Numbered from the stretch's first letter, positions 16,161 through 27,398 are shown. The stretch is DNA of 45,357 bases from Sphingobium sp. TCM1 (GCF_001650725.1 NZ_LXVX01000024.1:1-45357); one strand, 5' to 3'. Notes: generated by a model from the letters alone, not told the origin. Made by a program: numbers and translations.

Positions 16161-17648
16161 ATGAAATATGGGCTGCTGGGCGCCTTGCTCGCCGCCACGG
16201 TCATCTCGTCGGCGGCCGTGGTCGCGCAGAATGACAAGCCGGCCATCCCGCCCGCGCTGGAAGCCAAGATCAAGGGGCTGTCCAAGGAAAAGCGGGACTT
16301 CCTGACCTCCGACCCGGCGGAAATGTTCGCCGGCTCCTATGACAAGCTGTTCGAACGGCTGGCGACCAAGAGTCCGCAGGAAATCGACGCCTATGTCGAG
16401 GCGATGATGGACGCGGTGGAAGCGTCGAAGTTCAACCCCAAGGCCGACATGGCGGCGATCCCGCTCGATACCGGGAACGAGAATTTCAACGGCTGGAAGC
16501 TGCGCCGGCCCGATGGCCTGGACCCCAAGCGTGAGCCGGGTCCGTTCGAACTCAGCTATTACGCCAATGGCCGTGGGGGTGGCGTCTATGGCGGCGGCAT
16601 CGCGACCTTCGCCGGCGCGCCGGTCGCGATTTTCCCCGAGGATCTGGTCGCGGGCAAGGTCGATGTCGCGATCGTGGGCGCGCCGCTCGACATGGGATCG
16701 GGCTACCGCGGCGCGAAGGGCGGCCCGTCGGCCATGCGGACCCAATATGGCGCGGGCGGGATCGACATGTACACGATGGTCGATCCGTCCAAGGAACTGA
16801 AGATCGTGGATTATGGCGACATCGCCGTCGACAATATGTCGACCGAACGGACCGTCGCCCATGTCCGCGAGCGCGTGGCGGAGATCGCCCGCACCGGCGC
16901 CATCCCCTTCATCGTCGGGGGCGACCACAGCCTGGAATATAGCGACGTCGCCGGCATCGCCGATGTCCATGGCAAGGGCAGCTTCGGCGTCGTCCATTTC
17001 GATTCCCACTATGATGCGGGCAAGGGCGGCGTCCATTTCATCACCCATGGCGCCCCGGTCTATCGCGCGGTCAAGGAAGGCCATGTGCTGGGCAAGAACT
17101 ATATCCAGGTCGGCCTGCGCGGGCCGTGGCCGGAAAAGGAAGGCTTCGAATGGATGCGCGACAATGGCGTGCGTTACCATGCGATGCCGGAAGTCGAGAA
17201 AAATGGCTGGGCCGCCACGATGGAGCGCGCGCTCAAGGAAGCGCGGGAGAGCGGCAAGAAGCTCTATGTCTCTTTCGACGTGGACGTGCTGGACCCCGCC
17301 TTCATCCCCGGCACCGGCACCCCGGTTCCCGGTGGCCTGACCATGCGCGAGGCGATCCCGATCGTGCGGCGCCTGTGCGCGGAAAACGAGCTGGTCGGTT
17401 TCGAGATCGTGGAACTGGCGCCGGTGCTGGACCCGACCTATCGCAGCGCATTGAACGCCAATTTCATCATGCACGCCTGCCTGACCGGCGTCGCCATGCG
17501 CAAGAAGGGCATCAGGCAGCCCGGCTTCCTGTCAGACCTGACCACCGAGCATGGCCAGCCCTTCCATGGCGAGAAGGCCGCGAAGGAGGGCAAGGCCGAG
17601 AAGGTCGATCCCAATTTCGCGCGCGGCGGCCGTCGGCCGACGACGTAA
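16161..17648 (+). CDS. Exported ureohydrolase (arginase/agmatinase superfamily)
   Basis: The 495-residue protein has an apparent Sec signal (MKYGLLGALLAATVISSAAV) and a long N-terminal extension of about 150 residues. The ureohydrolase fold comes next. All six canonical metal ligands are present: His256 in GGDHS, Asp281/His283/Asp285 in FDSHYDAG, Asp373/Asp375 in SFDVDVLDPAF. The family splits guanidino compounds into urea and an amine (or ammonia, for guanidine hydrolase) using Mn or Ni. The substrate cannot be read off; arginine, agmatine, guanidine and guanidino acids are all possible. The start at 16161 has GAAGG seven bases upstream; 16155 is an alternative. It leads the urease block, which would consume its urea. 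The C-terminus is a Lys/Glu-rich tail. Confidence 0.88.
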   Translation: MKYGLLGALLAATVISSAAVVAQNDKPAIPPALEAKIKGLSKEKRDFLTSDPAEMFAGSYDKLFERLATKSPQEIDAYVEAMMDAVEASKFNPKADMAAIPLDTGNENFNGWKLRRPDGLDPKREPGPFELSYYANGRGGGVYGGGIATFAGAPVAIFPEDLVAGKVDVAIVGAPLDMGSGYRGAKGGPSAMRTQYGAGGIDMYTMVDPSKELKIVDYGDIAVDNMSTERTVAHVRERVAEIARTGAIPFIVGGDHSLEYSDVAGIADVHGKGSFGVVHFDSHYDAGKGGVHFITHGAPVYRAVKEGHVLGKNYIQVGLRGPWPEKEGFEWMRDNGVRYHAMPEVEKNGWAATMERALKEARESGKKLYVSFDVDVLDPAFIPGTGTPVPGGLTMREAIPIVRRLCAENELVGFEIVELAPVLDPTYRSALNANFIMHACLTGVAMRKKGIRQPGFLSDLTTEHGQPFHGEKAAKEGKAEKVDPNFARGGRRPTT

Positions 17649-17759
17649 TTTCCCTCCCCCCGCACGGGGAGGAATGAGCCAGGGCGTGCCGGCAGAGCCG
17701 GCCGCCCTCTCGTCCCATACGTCATATGCCCCATGTCGTGACCCGCCGGGCCTGACCAG

Positions 17760-18617
17760 ATGGTGCCCATGACCGTCCAACGCGCCATCGTCCCGCCGCC
17801 CCGCTCCCGGCACCAGCGGGTCGATGGACGCGCGATGGTCGCCTTCTCCCCGCGCGGCATCCGCGACATGATGCAGGTGGCGCCGGCCCGGCTGCTGTTT
17901 CCCGACGGGCGCGATGGCGACTTCCCGCTGGCCGTCACCGTCACCACCAGCGGTGGCCTCACCGGCGGAGACCGGCTGGCGCTCGACATCATCGTCGATC
18001 CGGGGGCGGCCGCGACGATCGTCCCGCAGGCGGCGGAGAAGCTCTACCGCGCGCTGGACGAGGACGAGCCGACGCGGATCGACACGCGCATCACGATTGG
18101 CGCGGGCGCGACCTGCGAATGGCTGGCGCAGGAGGCGATCCTGTTCGACCGCAGCCGGATGCGCCGCACGCTGGACGCGAACCTCGCCCTCGACGCGCGG
18201 ATGCTGGCGATGGAGATGCTGGTGCTGGGGCGCGGCGCGATGGGCGAAACCTATGCCAGCGGCCTGATCCACGACGCCTGGCGCATCCGCCGTAACGGCC
18301 GGCTGGTCTGGGCCGACACGCTGCATGTCGAGGGCGATTTCGCCGCCCAGGGTCGCGCGCCGTTCGGCTTCGGCGATGCCACCGCCATCGCCACTCTGGT
18401 CTATGCCGGACCGGACGCCGCAGACTATCTCGACCTGGCGCGCAGCCTGTTTGCGGGGCCGGGCGCGGGCGCGACCAGCTTCGACGGCCTGCTGATCCTG
18501 CGCCTGACCGCCGCCGATCCGCAAGGGCTGCGCAAGGATGTGATGCGCGCGGCCGGCGTGCTGCGCGCGGCGATCTTGGGCCTGTCGCCAACCATGCCGA
18601 CCATCTGTTACTGTTAG
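17760..18617 (+). CDS. ureD: Urease accessory protein UreD
   Basis: The 285-residue protein matches UreD/Ure[21 protein letters not shown], then [20 protein letters not shown], then [20 protein letters not shown]. UreD binds apo-urease with UreF and UreG and is needed for GTP-dependent nickel insertion. Alternative starts are 17760 and 17769; neither has a clear ribosome binding site. It follows the ureohydrolase by 111 bases and precedes ureA by seven. Confidence 0.93.
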   Translation: MVPMTVQRAIVPPPRSRHQRVDGRAMVAFSPRGIRDMMQVAPARLLFPDGRDGDFPLAVTVTTSGGLTGGDRLALDIIVDPGAAATIVPQAAEKLYRALDEDEPTRIDTRITIGAGATCEWLAQEAILFDRSRMRRTLDANLALDARMLAMEMLVLGRGAMGETYASGLIHDAWRIRRNGRLVWADTLHVEGDFAAQGRAPFGFGDATAIATLVYAGPDAADYLDLARSLFAGPGAGATSFDGLLILRLTAADPQGLRKDVMRAAGVLRAAILGLSPTMPTICYC

Positions 18618-18624
18618 GACCATC

Positions 18625-18927
18625 ATGAATCTGACGGGGCGCGAAAAGGACAAGCTGTTGATCGCCATGGCGGCGATCGTCGCGCGGCGCAGGCTGGAGC
18701 GCGGAGTGAAGCTCAACCACCCCGAAGCGATCGCGCTCATCACCGACCATGTGGTGGAGGGTGCGCGCGACGGCCAGACCGTGGCCGCGCTGATGGCGAG
18801 CGGCGGCCATATATTGACTCGCGACCAGGTGATGGAGGGCGTAGCCGAGATGATCCACGACATTCAGGTGGAGGCGACCTTTCCGGACGGCACCAAGCTC
18901 GTCACCGTGCACAGGCCGATCCGGTGA
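18625..18927 (+). CDS. ureA: Urease gamma subunit
   Basis: At 100 residues the product has the standard gamma-subunit length and sequence: [40 protein letters not shown], and the C-terminal [19 protein letters not shown]. It is a structural part of the (alpha-beta-gamma)3 urease in the cytoplasm. The gap to ureB is 112 bases with no gene. Confidence 0.98.
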   Translation: MNLTGREKDKLLIAMAAIVARRRLERGVKLNHPEAIALITDHVVEGARDGQTVAALMASGGHILTRDQVMEGVAEMIHDIQVEATFPDGTKLVTVHRPIR

Positions 18928-19039
18928 ACAGGATCTTGCCCCTCAATCCTTTCGCCCTCATCCCCTCGAAGGGCCGTTCTTCTCTTCCGGAAAAAGCGGG
19001 GCTTGGACAAGCTCAGCCCGAACGGGTCGGGAGGTCAGC

Positions 19040-19348
19040 ATGATGATCCCCGGCGAAATCATCCCCGTCCCCGGCGACATCGTGCTGAACGCAGGGCGAG
19101 AGCCCATCACGCTGACCGTCGCCAACAGCGGCGACCGGCCGATCCAGGTGGGCAGCCATTATCATTTTGCCGAGACGAACCCCGCGCTGGTCTTCGATCG
19201 CGACGCGGCGCGGGGGTATCGGCTGGACATTCCATCGGGCACCGCCGTCCGCTTCGAGCCGGGGCAGAGCCGCGACGTGCAAGTCATCCCCTATGCGGGC
19301 GATCGGGTGGTGATCGGCTTTCGCGGCGATGTGATGGGGGCGCTCTGA
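19040..19348 (+). CDS. ureB: Urease beta subunit
   Basis: The 102-residue protein begins [20 protein letters not shown] and contains [15 protein letters not shown] and [19 protein letters not shown], diagnostic for urease beta. A GGGAGGT site precedes the ATG at 19040. It is separate from ureA, as in most proteobacteria. Confidence 0.98.
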   Translation: MMIPGEIIPVPGDIVLNAGREPITLTVANSGDRPIQVGSHYHFAETNPALVFDRDAARGYRLDIPSGTAVRFEPGQSRDVQVIPYAGDRVVIGFRGDVMGAL

Positions 19349-19349
19349 C

Positions 19350-21062
<1,713 letters not shown>

Positions 21063-21080
21063 TGGTTGAGGTCAGGCCCA

Positions 21081-21134
21081 ATTCCTCCCCCATAGGGGCG
21101 GGGGGACCGCCGCCGAAGGCGGTGATGGAGGGGT
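21081..21134. repeat. REP-like element, left copy
   Basis: ATTCCTCCCCCATAGGGGCG, then a GGGGGACC run, a CGCCGAAGGCG stem-loop, and GGTGATGGAGGGGT. It forms nested hairpins. An inverted, diverged copy lies at 21217-21264, so the ureC-ureE gap can fold into one long hairpin or two small ones. Sphingomonad intergenic regions commonly carry elements of this type. Confidence 0.65.
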
Positions 21135-21216
21135 GTCCCGATCTCGATAGCGTCGATCAGGTCGGTCATGCCCCCGGCATGACCTTCAACTGCCGGGGGC
21201 AGTTGAACCTGATCGA

Positions 21217-21264
21217 ACCCCACCACCGGCTTCGCCGGTCCCCCTCCCTTTCCAGGAGAGGAAT
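21217..21264. repeat. REP-like element, right inverted copy
   Basis: ACCCCACCACCGGCTTCGCC through CTCCCTTTCCAGGAGAGGAAT is the reverse complement, with differences, of the left copy. It ends just before ureE, whose ribosome binding region (GAGAGGAATGACAGGA) starts inside it. It could moderate ureC/ureE stoichiometry through mRNA structure. Confidence 0.65.
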
Positions 21265-21279
21265 GACAGGAACTTCCCC

Positions 21280-21798
21280 ATGTTGACCGCCCATGACGTC
21301 CTCCCCGCCGGCCACTGGTCCGGCCCCGCCGCCGACCATATCATGCTGGAGCATGACGCGCGTCATCGCCGCCGCTGGGTCTATACCGCCGACCATGGCA
21401 CGATGTTTCTGCTCGACCTCGCCCGCGCGACGGTGCTGGGCCATGGCGACGCGCTGATACTGTCGGACGGGCGGCTGGTCGAGATACTGGCCGCGCCCGA
21501 AGCGCTGGTCGAAGTCACCGCCGACAGCCCGGCGACGATGATCCGGCTGGCCTGGCATATCGGCAATCGCCACCTGCCTGCCGAACTCCACCCCCATGCC
21601 ATCCGCCTGCGCGACGATCATGTCATCAACGCGATGCTGGAGGGGCTGGGCGCGACGGTGACGAAGATCGAGGCGCCCTTCACGCCGGAGGGCGGCGCCT
21701 ATTCGGGGGGCGGGCATCATCACCATGATCATGGCCACGCGCACGATCCCGATCATGGCCATAGCCCCGACCATCATCATCACGACCATGCTGGCTGA
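21280..21798 (+). CDS. ureE: Urease nickel chaperone UreE
   Basis: The 172-residue protein delivers nickel to the UreG/UreF/UreD complex. The C-terminal domain has the nickel-site region IRLAWHIGNRHLPAELH. The last 30 residues are a His/Asp tail (GGGHHHHDHGHAHDPDHG and on) with 14 His, which implies high nickel-buffering capacity. It follows a 217-base gap after ureC. It overlaps ureF by 11 bases, so translation of ureF is coupled. Confidence 0.95.
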   Translation: MLTAHDVLPAGHWSGPAADHIMLEHDARHRRRWVYTADHGTMFLLDLARATVLGHGDALILSDGRLVEILAAPEALVEVTADSPATMIRLAWHIGNRHLPAELHPHAIRLRDDHVINAMLEGLGATVTKIEAPFTPEGGAYSGGGHHHHDHGHAHDPDHGHSPDHHHHDHAG

Positions 21799-22468
21799 CG
21801 CCGCGCTCCATCGCCTGCTGGCCTGGACTTCGCCCTCCTATCCGGTGGGCAGCTTCACCTACAGCCATGGGCTGGAAACAGCGGTGGAGGATGGCCGCGT
21901 CCGCACCGCCGCCAATGTCGCCGACTATGTCGAGGCGGTGCTCGCGCGCGGCGGCGGCTGGATCGACGCGGTGCTGTTCGTCCATGCCTATGACGCGGCG
22001 GGGGACGCCGATGCGTTCGATGCCATAGCCGAACTGGCCGCCGCCTTTCGCGGCAGCAGCGAAACCGCTCTTGAAAGCCGCCAGCAGGGCGGCTCCTTCC
22101 TGTCGGTGACGCGCAAGGCCTGGCCGCATCGCGCGCTCGATGCCTTCGCAGAGCGCTGGGGCGAGCATCCCATCGCCCATGCCGCGGTCATGGCGCTGGC
22201 CTGCGCGGCGCACGACATACCGCGCGAAGCCGCGCTCCATGGCTGGCTGCACGCCACCGCGGCCAATCTGGTGTCGGCCGGCGTGCGCCTCGTCCCGCTC
22301 GGCCAGACCGATGGCCAGCTTGCCCTTGCCGCCCTGTCGCACGCGATTCCCCCGATTGCCGAGCGTGCCCTGATGACATCGCTCGACGACCTCGGTACCG
22401 CGGCGCCCGAACTGGAACTGGCGTCGCTCGCCCATGAAACCCTCTACACAAGGCTTTTCAGATCATGA
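21788..22468 (+). CDS. ureF: Urease accessory protein UreF
   Basis: The 226-residue helical protein starts [20 protein letters not shown] and contains [20 protein letters not shown], the UreF signature. It binds UreD-urease and gates GTP hydrolysis by UreG. Its ATG lies inside the end of ureE and its stop overlaps the ureG ATG. The frame is open further upstream, but that part only translates the ureE His tail out of frame. Confidence 0.95.
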   Translation: MLADAALHRLLAWTSPSYPVGSFTYSHGLETAVEDGRVRTAANVADYVEAVLARGGGWIDAVLFVHAYDAAGDADAFDAIAELAAAFRGSSETALESRQQGGSFLSVTRKAWPHRALDAFAERWGEHPIAHAAVMALACAAHDIPREAALHGWLHATAANLVSAGVRLVPLGQTDGQLALAALSHAIPPIAERALMTSLDDLGTAAPELELASLAHETLYTRLFRS

Positions 22469-23106
22469 CCTCTCGTAACGGTCCCCTGCGTGTCGGCATC
22501 GGCGGCCCGGTCGGTTCCGGCAAGACCGCGCTGACCGACCGGCTGTGCAAGGCGATGCGCGACCATTACAACATCGCCGCCATCACCAACGACATCTACA
22601 CTCGCGAGGATGCCGAGTTCCTGACCCGTTCGGGCGCGCTCGTTCCTGAACGGATCATGGGCGTGGAAACGGGCGGTTGCCCCCATACGGCGATCCGCGA
22701 GGACGCCAGCATCAACCTCGCCGCCGTGGACGAAATGAGCCGGAAATTCCCCGGCCTCGAACTCATCTTCATCGAAAGCGGCGGCGACAATCTCGCCGCC
22801 ACCTTCAGCCCCGAACTGGCCGACATCACCATCTATGTCATCGACGTGTCGGCGGGCGACAAGATCCCGCGCAAGGGCGGCCCCGGCATCACCCGGTCCG
22901 ACCTGCTGGTCATCAACAAGATCGACCTCGCCCCGCTGGTCGGGGCCGACCTCAATGTCATGGACCGGGACGCGAAGAAGATGCGCGGGACGCGCCCCTT
23001 CCTCTTCACCAACCTGAAGGACATGATCGGACTGGACGCGATCATCGACTTCATCATCGCGACCGGCGGGCTACGGCCCCGGCCCGCGCTCGAAACCGCC
23101 GGCTGA
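22465..23106 (+). CDS. ureG: Urease accessory GTPase UreG
   Basis: The 213-residue SIMIBI-class GTPase has a P-loop GGPVGSGKT (Lys20), the metal-binding [13 protein letters not shown] (CPH motif), [20 protein letters not shown], and the specificity motif NKID. It couples GTP hydrolysis to nickel insertion into urease. The ATG overlaps the ureF stop, and the stop TGA shares one base with the ATG of the hybrid sensor kinase (TGATG). Confidence 0.98.
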   Translation: MTSRNGPLRVGIGGPVGSGKTALTDRLCKAMRDHYNIAAITNDIYTREDAEFLTRSGALVPERIMGVETGGCPHTAIREDASINLAAVDEMSRKFPGLELIFIESGGDNLAATFSPELADITIYVIDVSAGDKIPRKGGPGITRSDLLVINKIDLAPLVGADLNVMDRDAKKMRGTRPFLFTNLKDMIGLDAIIDFIIATGGLRPRPALETAG

Positions 23107-26100
23107 TGGACCGCGCCGCCTATGTCCTGCGCGAAAAGCGGCTCTACAACAAGTGGGTCGCCAGCCAGACATTGGAGGATTATGCCCTGCGCTACACCGC
23201 CGACAGCGCCCGGCGCTGGACGGCGGGACAGGTCGCCAACACCGCGATCGGGGCGACCGCCTTCCTCGCCTGCGAGGCGATCGGGGCGTCCATCACCCTG
23301 ACCTATGGTTTCGCCAACAGCGTCGCCGCCATCGCGGCGGCCGTGGCGCTGATGTTCGTCATCGGCCTGCCAATCGCCTATCATGCCGCCAAGCATGGCC
23401 TGGACATCGACCTTCTGACGCGCGGCGCCGGCTTCGGCTATCTGGGGTCCACCCTCACCTCGCTGATCTACGCCAGCTTCACCTTCCTGCTCTTCTCGGT
23501 CGAAGCGACGATCATGGCGGTCGCGCTGACGGCGATGACCGGGATGCCGATGAGCGTCGCCTATCTGGTGAGCGCACTGATGGTCATCCCGATCGCCCTC
23601 TACGGCATGAGCGCCATCACCCGGTTCCAGAATGCGACCCAGGCCTTCTGGATCGTCCTCCAGGTCGCGCCGATCGCCTATATCCTCTGGTCCGGCCCGG
23701 ACGCGCTGGCGCAATGGAGCCGTTTCACCGGACAACTGGGCGCGCCCGACGGCAGCGTCAGCCTGCTCTATTTCGGCTTTGCCCTCTCCACCCTCCTGTC
23801 GCTGCTGCCCCAGATCGGGGAGCAGGCGGACTATCTGCGCTTCCTGCCCGCCAAGGCGAAGATCGGCCGGGGCAAATGGTGGACCGCGATGCTGGCGGGC
23901 GGCCCCGGCTGGACCCTGATCGGCGGCATGAAGCTGCTACTCGGCTCCTGGCTGGCGCATTTCCTGGTCCAGAGCGCCGCCTTGCAGAGCGAAGCGTCCA
24001 GCCCGACCGCGATGTTTCAGGCGATCTACACCGCCATGTCTGGCCATGCCGGCCTGTCGCTGGTGCTGACGGGCCTGTTCGTCATCATCTGCCAGCTCAA
24101 GATCAATGTCACCAACGCCTATGCCGGCTCGATCGCCTGGTCCAATTTCTTCGCCCGACTGACCCACAGCCATCCCGGCCGCGTCGTGTGGCTGATCTTC
24201 AACGTGCTGCTGGCGCTGCTGCTGATGGAAGTCGGCATCTTCGACGCGATCGAGGCGATCCTGATCCTGTACGCCACGGTCGCGGCGGGCTGGATCGGGG
24301 CGCTGGCGGCGGACCTCATGATCTCCAAGCCGCTGCGGCTGTCGCCGGCGGGGATCGAGTTCAAGCGGGCGCATCTGTTCGACATCAACCCGGTCGGCAT
24401 CGGCGCGATGCTGCTGTCCATTTCGGTGTCGGGCATCGCCCATGTCGGCCTGCTGGGAGAGATCGCCCGCGCCTTCGCCCCGGTCATCGGCATGGCGGTC
24501 GCCTTCACCAGCGCCCCGGTCATCGCGCTGCTGACCCATGGCCGCTATTATATCGCCCGCCGGTCGCACTGGCCGGAGGGCGGCGAGACAAAGACGTGCA
24601 TCATCTGCGAAAATGCGTTCCAGCATGTCGATATGGCGCATTGCCCCATGTATGCCGCCCCCATCTGCTCGCTCTGCTGCACGCTGGAGGCGCGCTGCCA
24701 CGACCGGTGCAAGACCGACAGCCGGGCGACGCAGCAGGCCGCGCGGTGGCTGGAGCGCCTGCTGCCTCGCGCCGTGGCGACGCATGTCCATACCCCGGTG
24801 GGCCATTTCATCGCGGTGATGACGATCATCACACTCGCCAATGGCGCGGTGCTGGGCGGGATCGGCTGGCAGGTCGCGCGGCGCGCGCCCTCCATCGCCG
24901 CCCAGACCAGCAGCCTGATGCTGGGTCTTTTCCTCCTTTTCTCGCTGTTCGGCGGGGTCATCGCCTGGATGATCGTGCTGGCGCATCAGAGCCGCCGCAG
25001 CGCGATGCAGGAAAGCGAGCATCATGTGCAGAAGCTGATGGAAGAGGTGATCGCGCATGACGTGACCGGCGCGGAACTGCAACGCGCCAAGGAGGCGGCG
25101 GAGGCCGCCAATGCGGCCAAGAGCCGCTATCTCGTCAGTGTCAGCCATGAAATCCGCTCGCCGCTCAACAGCATCTACGGCTATGCCCAGCTGATGGAAC
25201 GCGGCCATGAGATCGCGCCGGTCGAAGCCGCCAAGATCATCCGCCGCAGCGCGGAACATCTGACCAATCTGGTCGAGGGGCTGATGGACATCAGCCAGGT
25301 CGAAAGCGGCGTACTGCGCATCAGCAGCGAAACCGTCCGCCTGTCTCCCTTCGTCGACCAGATCGCCAACATGTTCCGACCCCAGGCGCAGGCCAAGGGC
25401 ATCGAATTTCTCTACGAACGGCCCGAAAATCTGCCCGACTTCGTGCGCACCGACCAGAAAAGACTGCGCCAGATCCTGATCAACCTGCTGTCCAACGCGA
25501 TCAAGTTCACCCGGTCCGGGTCCGTCACCTTCCGCGTCCAGTATCGCAGCCAGATGGCGACGTTCGACATCATCGACACAGGGCTGGGCATTGCGGCCGA
25601 CGACCTGAAGCGCATCTTCGATCCGTTCGAGCGCGGCTCCAATCCGGACGCACAGAAACAGAAGGGCATCGGCCTCGGCCTCGCCATCACCCAGGCGCTG
25701 GTGCAGATATTGGGCGGCGACCTGTCCGTCATCAGTGATGCGGGCAGCGATTCGACCCGCAGGGGAACCCAGTTCACGGTGCGCCTGATGCTGGGCCATG
25801 TCGCCGGACAGGCGGCGGACAGCCAGCCGGTCGACCGGATCAGGGGCTATGAAGGCGAACGGCGCAAGGTGCTGCTGATCGACGACGACGCCGCGCAGGT
25901 CGCGGTCTTGCGCGGCCTGCTCGAACCGCTCGACTTCACCGTGTTCGAAGCGCTCAGCGGCCGGGCCGGACTGGAGATCGCGGCGCGGGAACAGCCCGAC
26001 ATCATTCTCCTCGATATCTCGATGCCCGGAGAATCCGGCTGGGACATTTGCCGCATCCTGCGCGAACGACTGGGCGGCCGGGTCCGCATTGTCATGGTTT

Positions 26101-26474
26101 CGGCCAACGCGCATGAATTTCATCGCGGCGGCGACGGCCAGGCGGCGCACGACATGTTCCTGATGAAGCCCGTCGATCTGGACGCCCTGCTGGACGCGAT
26201 CGCCGACCAGCTCCATATCCGCTGGACCGGCGACGCCCCGCCCCTCCCGACCGAAGCCGACGCCGCAATGCCGCCCCTGCCCGAAGAAGCCGCCCCCATC
26301 CTCGCCGATATCGAACAGAAGGCGATCATCGGCCATGTTCGCGGGATCGAGGCCAGCATCCGCGCCCTGGAGGAAACCGTGCCCGACGCCCAGCCACTGA
26401 CCCGCACTCTCCTCCTCCATCTCGACCGCTTCGACCTCAAGGCGCTGATCAGAACCATAAGGGCCGCTCAATGA
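23106..26474 (+). CDS. NCS1-permease / histidine kinase / receiver fusion protein
   Basis: This 1122-residue protein joins several parts. Residues about 10-490 resemble an NCS1-type purine/cytosine permease (LEDYALRYTADSARRW, then about 12 membrane segments). Residues 498-535 are a Cys-rich module with Cys at 498, 501, 513, 521, 524, 525, 531 and 535 plus His507 and His512, likely metal-binding. Two more membrane helices (about 565-627) lead to a HisKA domain with His681 (VSHEIRSPLNS), a HATPase domain (LLSNAIKFT with Asn797; DTGLGI; GIGLGLAI) and a receiver with Asp970 (ILLDISMPGESGW). A helical tail without an obvious Hpt His ends the protein. The ATG overlaps ureG by one base. It likely senses, and may also carry, a nitrogenous solute. 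Confidence 0.85.
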   Translation: MDRAAYVLREKRLYNKWVASQTLEDYALRYTADSARRWTAGQVANTAIGATAFLACEAIGASITLTYGFANSVAAIAAAVALMFVIGLPIAYHAAKHGLDIDLLTRGAGFGYLGSTLTSLIYASFTFLLFSVEATIMAVALTAMTGMPMSVAYLVSALMVIPIALYGMSAITRFQNATQAFWIVLQVAPIAYILWSGPDALAQWSRFTGQLGAPDGSVSLLYFGFALSTLLSLLPQIGEQADYLRFLPAKAKIGRGKWWTAMLAGGPGWTLIGGMKLLLGSWLAHFLVQSAALQSEASSPTAMFQAIYTAMSGHAGLSLVLTGLFVIICQLKINVTNAYAGSIAWSNFFARLTHSHPGRVVWLIFNVLLALLLMEVGIFDAIEAILILYATVAAGWIGALAADLMISKPLRLSPAGIEFKRAHLFDINPVGIGAMLLSISVSGIAHVGLLGEIARAFAPVIGMAVAFTSAPVIALLTHGRYYIARRSHWPEGGETKTCIICENAFQHVDMAHCPMYAAPICSLCCTLEARCHDRCKTDSRATQQAARWLERLLPRAVATHVHTPVGHFIAVMTIITLANGAVLGGIGWQVARRAPSIAAQTSSLMLGLFLLFSLFGGVIAWMIVLAHQSRRSAMQESEHHVQKLMEEVIAHDVTGAELQRAKEAAEAANAAKSRYLVSVSHEIRSPLNSIYGYAQLMERGHEIAPVEAAKIIRRSAEHLTNLVEGLMDISQVESGVLRISSETVRLSPFVDQIANMFRPQAQAKGIEFLYERPENLPDFVRTDQKRLRQILINLLSNAIKFTRSGSVTFRVQYRSQMATFDIIDTGLGIAADDLKRIFDPFERGSNPDAQKQKGIGLGLAITQALVQILGGDLSVISDAGSDSTRRGTQFTVRLMLGHVAGQAADSQPVDRIRGYEGERRKVLLIDDDAAQVAVLRGLLEPLDFTVFEALSGRAGLEIAAREQPDIILLDISMPGESGWDICRILRERLGGRVRIVMVSANAHEFHRGGDGQAAHDMFLMKPVDLDALLDAIADQLHIRWTGDAPPLPTEADAAMPPLPEEAAPILADIEQKAIIGHVRGIEASIRALEETVPDAQPLTRTLLLHLDRFDLKALIRTIRAAQ

Positions 26475-27391
26475 CCAAGACTTCCCCCGGCGACACCGTA
26501 CTGGTCGTCGACGACACCCCCGAGTCGCTCCGCTTCCTGACCGACACGCTGGAAGCCGCGCATATTTCCGTCCTGATCGCCACCAGCGGCGACGCGGCGC
26601 TGGAATTGCTGGAGCATGTCGCCCCCGACCTGATCCTGATGGACGCGGTGATGCCGGGGCTGGACGGCTTCGAAACGACGCGCGCGATCAAGCAGATGCC
26701 GGCGGGGGCGCCGATCCCGATCATCTTCATGACCGGCCTGACGGAAAGCGAGCATGTCGTCCATGCGCTGGAGGCCGGCGGCGTGGATTATGTGCGCAAG
26801 CCCATCGTGGTCGAGGAATTGCTGGCCCGCGTGCGCGTCCACATGGCCAACGCGCGCCAGACCCAGGGCGGCCAGTTCGCGCTGGACGCCACCGGCCGCA
26901 ACCTGATCGCGGTAACGACCGGGGGACAACTGAGTTGGAGCACGCCCGGCGCGGAAAAGCTGATGGAGGCGCTGGAGCCGGGCTGGTCACGCGGCGACGC
27001 CGCGCCGCCCGCCCTGCTCCGCGCGACGATCTCGCGGCTGCTGGGCGACGACCTTCCCGCCGGCGCGACCGCGAAGGCGGACAGCGGCGGCGGCGACACG
27101 GTGGAACTGATCATCGTAGGCCGCCCGCGCCGCGAAGAGATATTGATCCGCCTCAATCATCTCGACCCGCTGGCCGATATCGGTCGGCTGCAAAGCCATT
27201 TCGGCCTGACCCAGCGCGAAGCGGAGGTGCTGCTGTGGATCAGCTATGGCAAGCCCAACCGCGTCATCAGCGAGATATTGGCGATCAGCCCGCGCACCGT
27301 GAACAAGCATCTGGAGCAGATTTTCGAGAAGCTGGGAGTCGAGACGCGCGCCGCCGCAGCCGCCTTCGCCGTGCGCGTGATCGCGCAATAA
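26471..27391 (+). CDS. LuxR-type response regulator of the urease-linked sensor
   Basis: The 306-residue protein has a receiver with phospho-acceptor Asp58 (LILMDAVMPGLDG), acidic pocket Asp14/15 and Lys in YVRKP. An uncharacterised linker of about 110 residues comes next, then a LuxR/NarL helix-turn-helix (FGLTQREAEVLLWISYGKPN, ISPRTVNKHLEQIFEKLGV) near the C-terminus. Its ATG overlaps the hybrid kinase stop (ATGA), so the two are a matched pair. Targets are likely to include the urease block, by inference. The linker is unusual for the NarL class and may be an additional sensing or dimer module. Confidence 0.9.
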   Translation: MTKTSPGDTVLVVDDTPESLRFLTDTLEAAHISVLIATSGDAALELLEHVAPDLILMDAVMPGLDGFETTRAIKQMPAGAPIPIIFMTGLTESEHVVHALEAGGVDYVRKPIVVEELLARVRVHMANARQTQGGQFALDATGRNLIAVTTGGQLSWSTPGAEKLMEALEPGWSRGDAAPPALLRATISRLLGDDLPAGATAKADSGGGDTVELIIVGRPRREEILIRLNHLDPLADIGRLQSHFGLTQREAEVLLWISYGKPNRVISEILAISPRTVNKHLEQIFEKLGVETRAAAAAFAVRVIAQ

Positions 27392-27398
27392 AGCCAGT

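Noticed and set aside
23937..26471. 844-codon reverse open frame opposite the hybrid kinase
   Set aside because: Antisense shadow of a gene with clear kinase motifs; composition rich in Arg, Gln, His and Gly as expected from GC-rich antisense.
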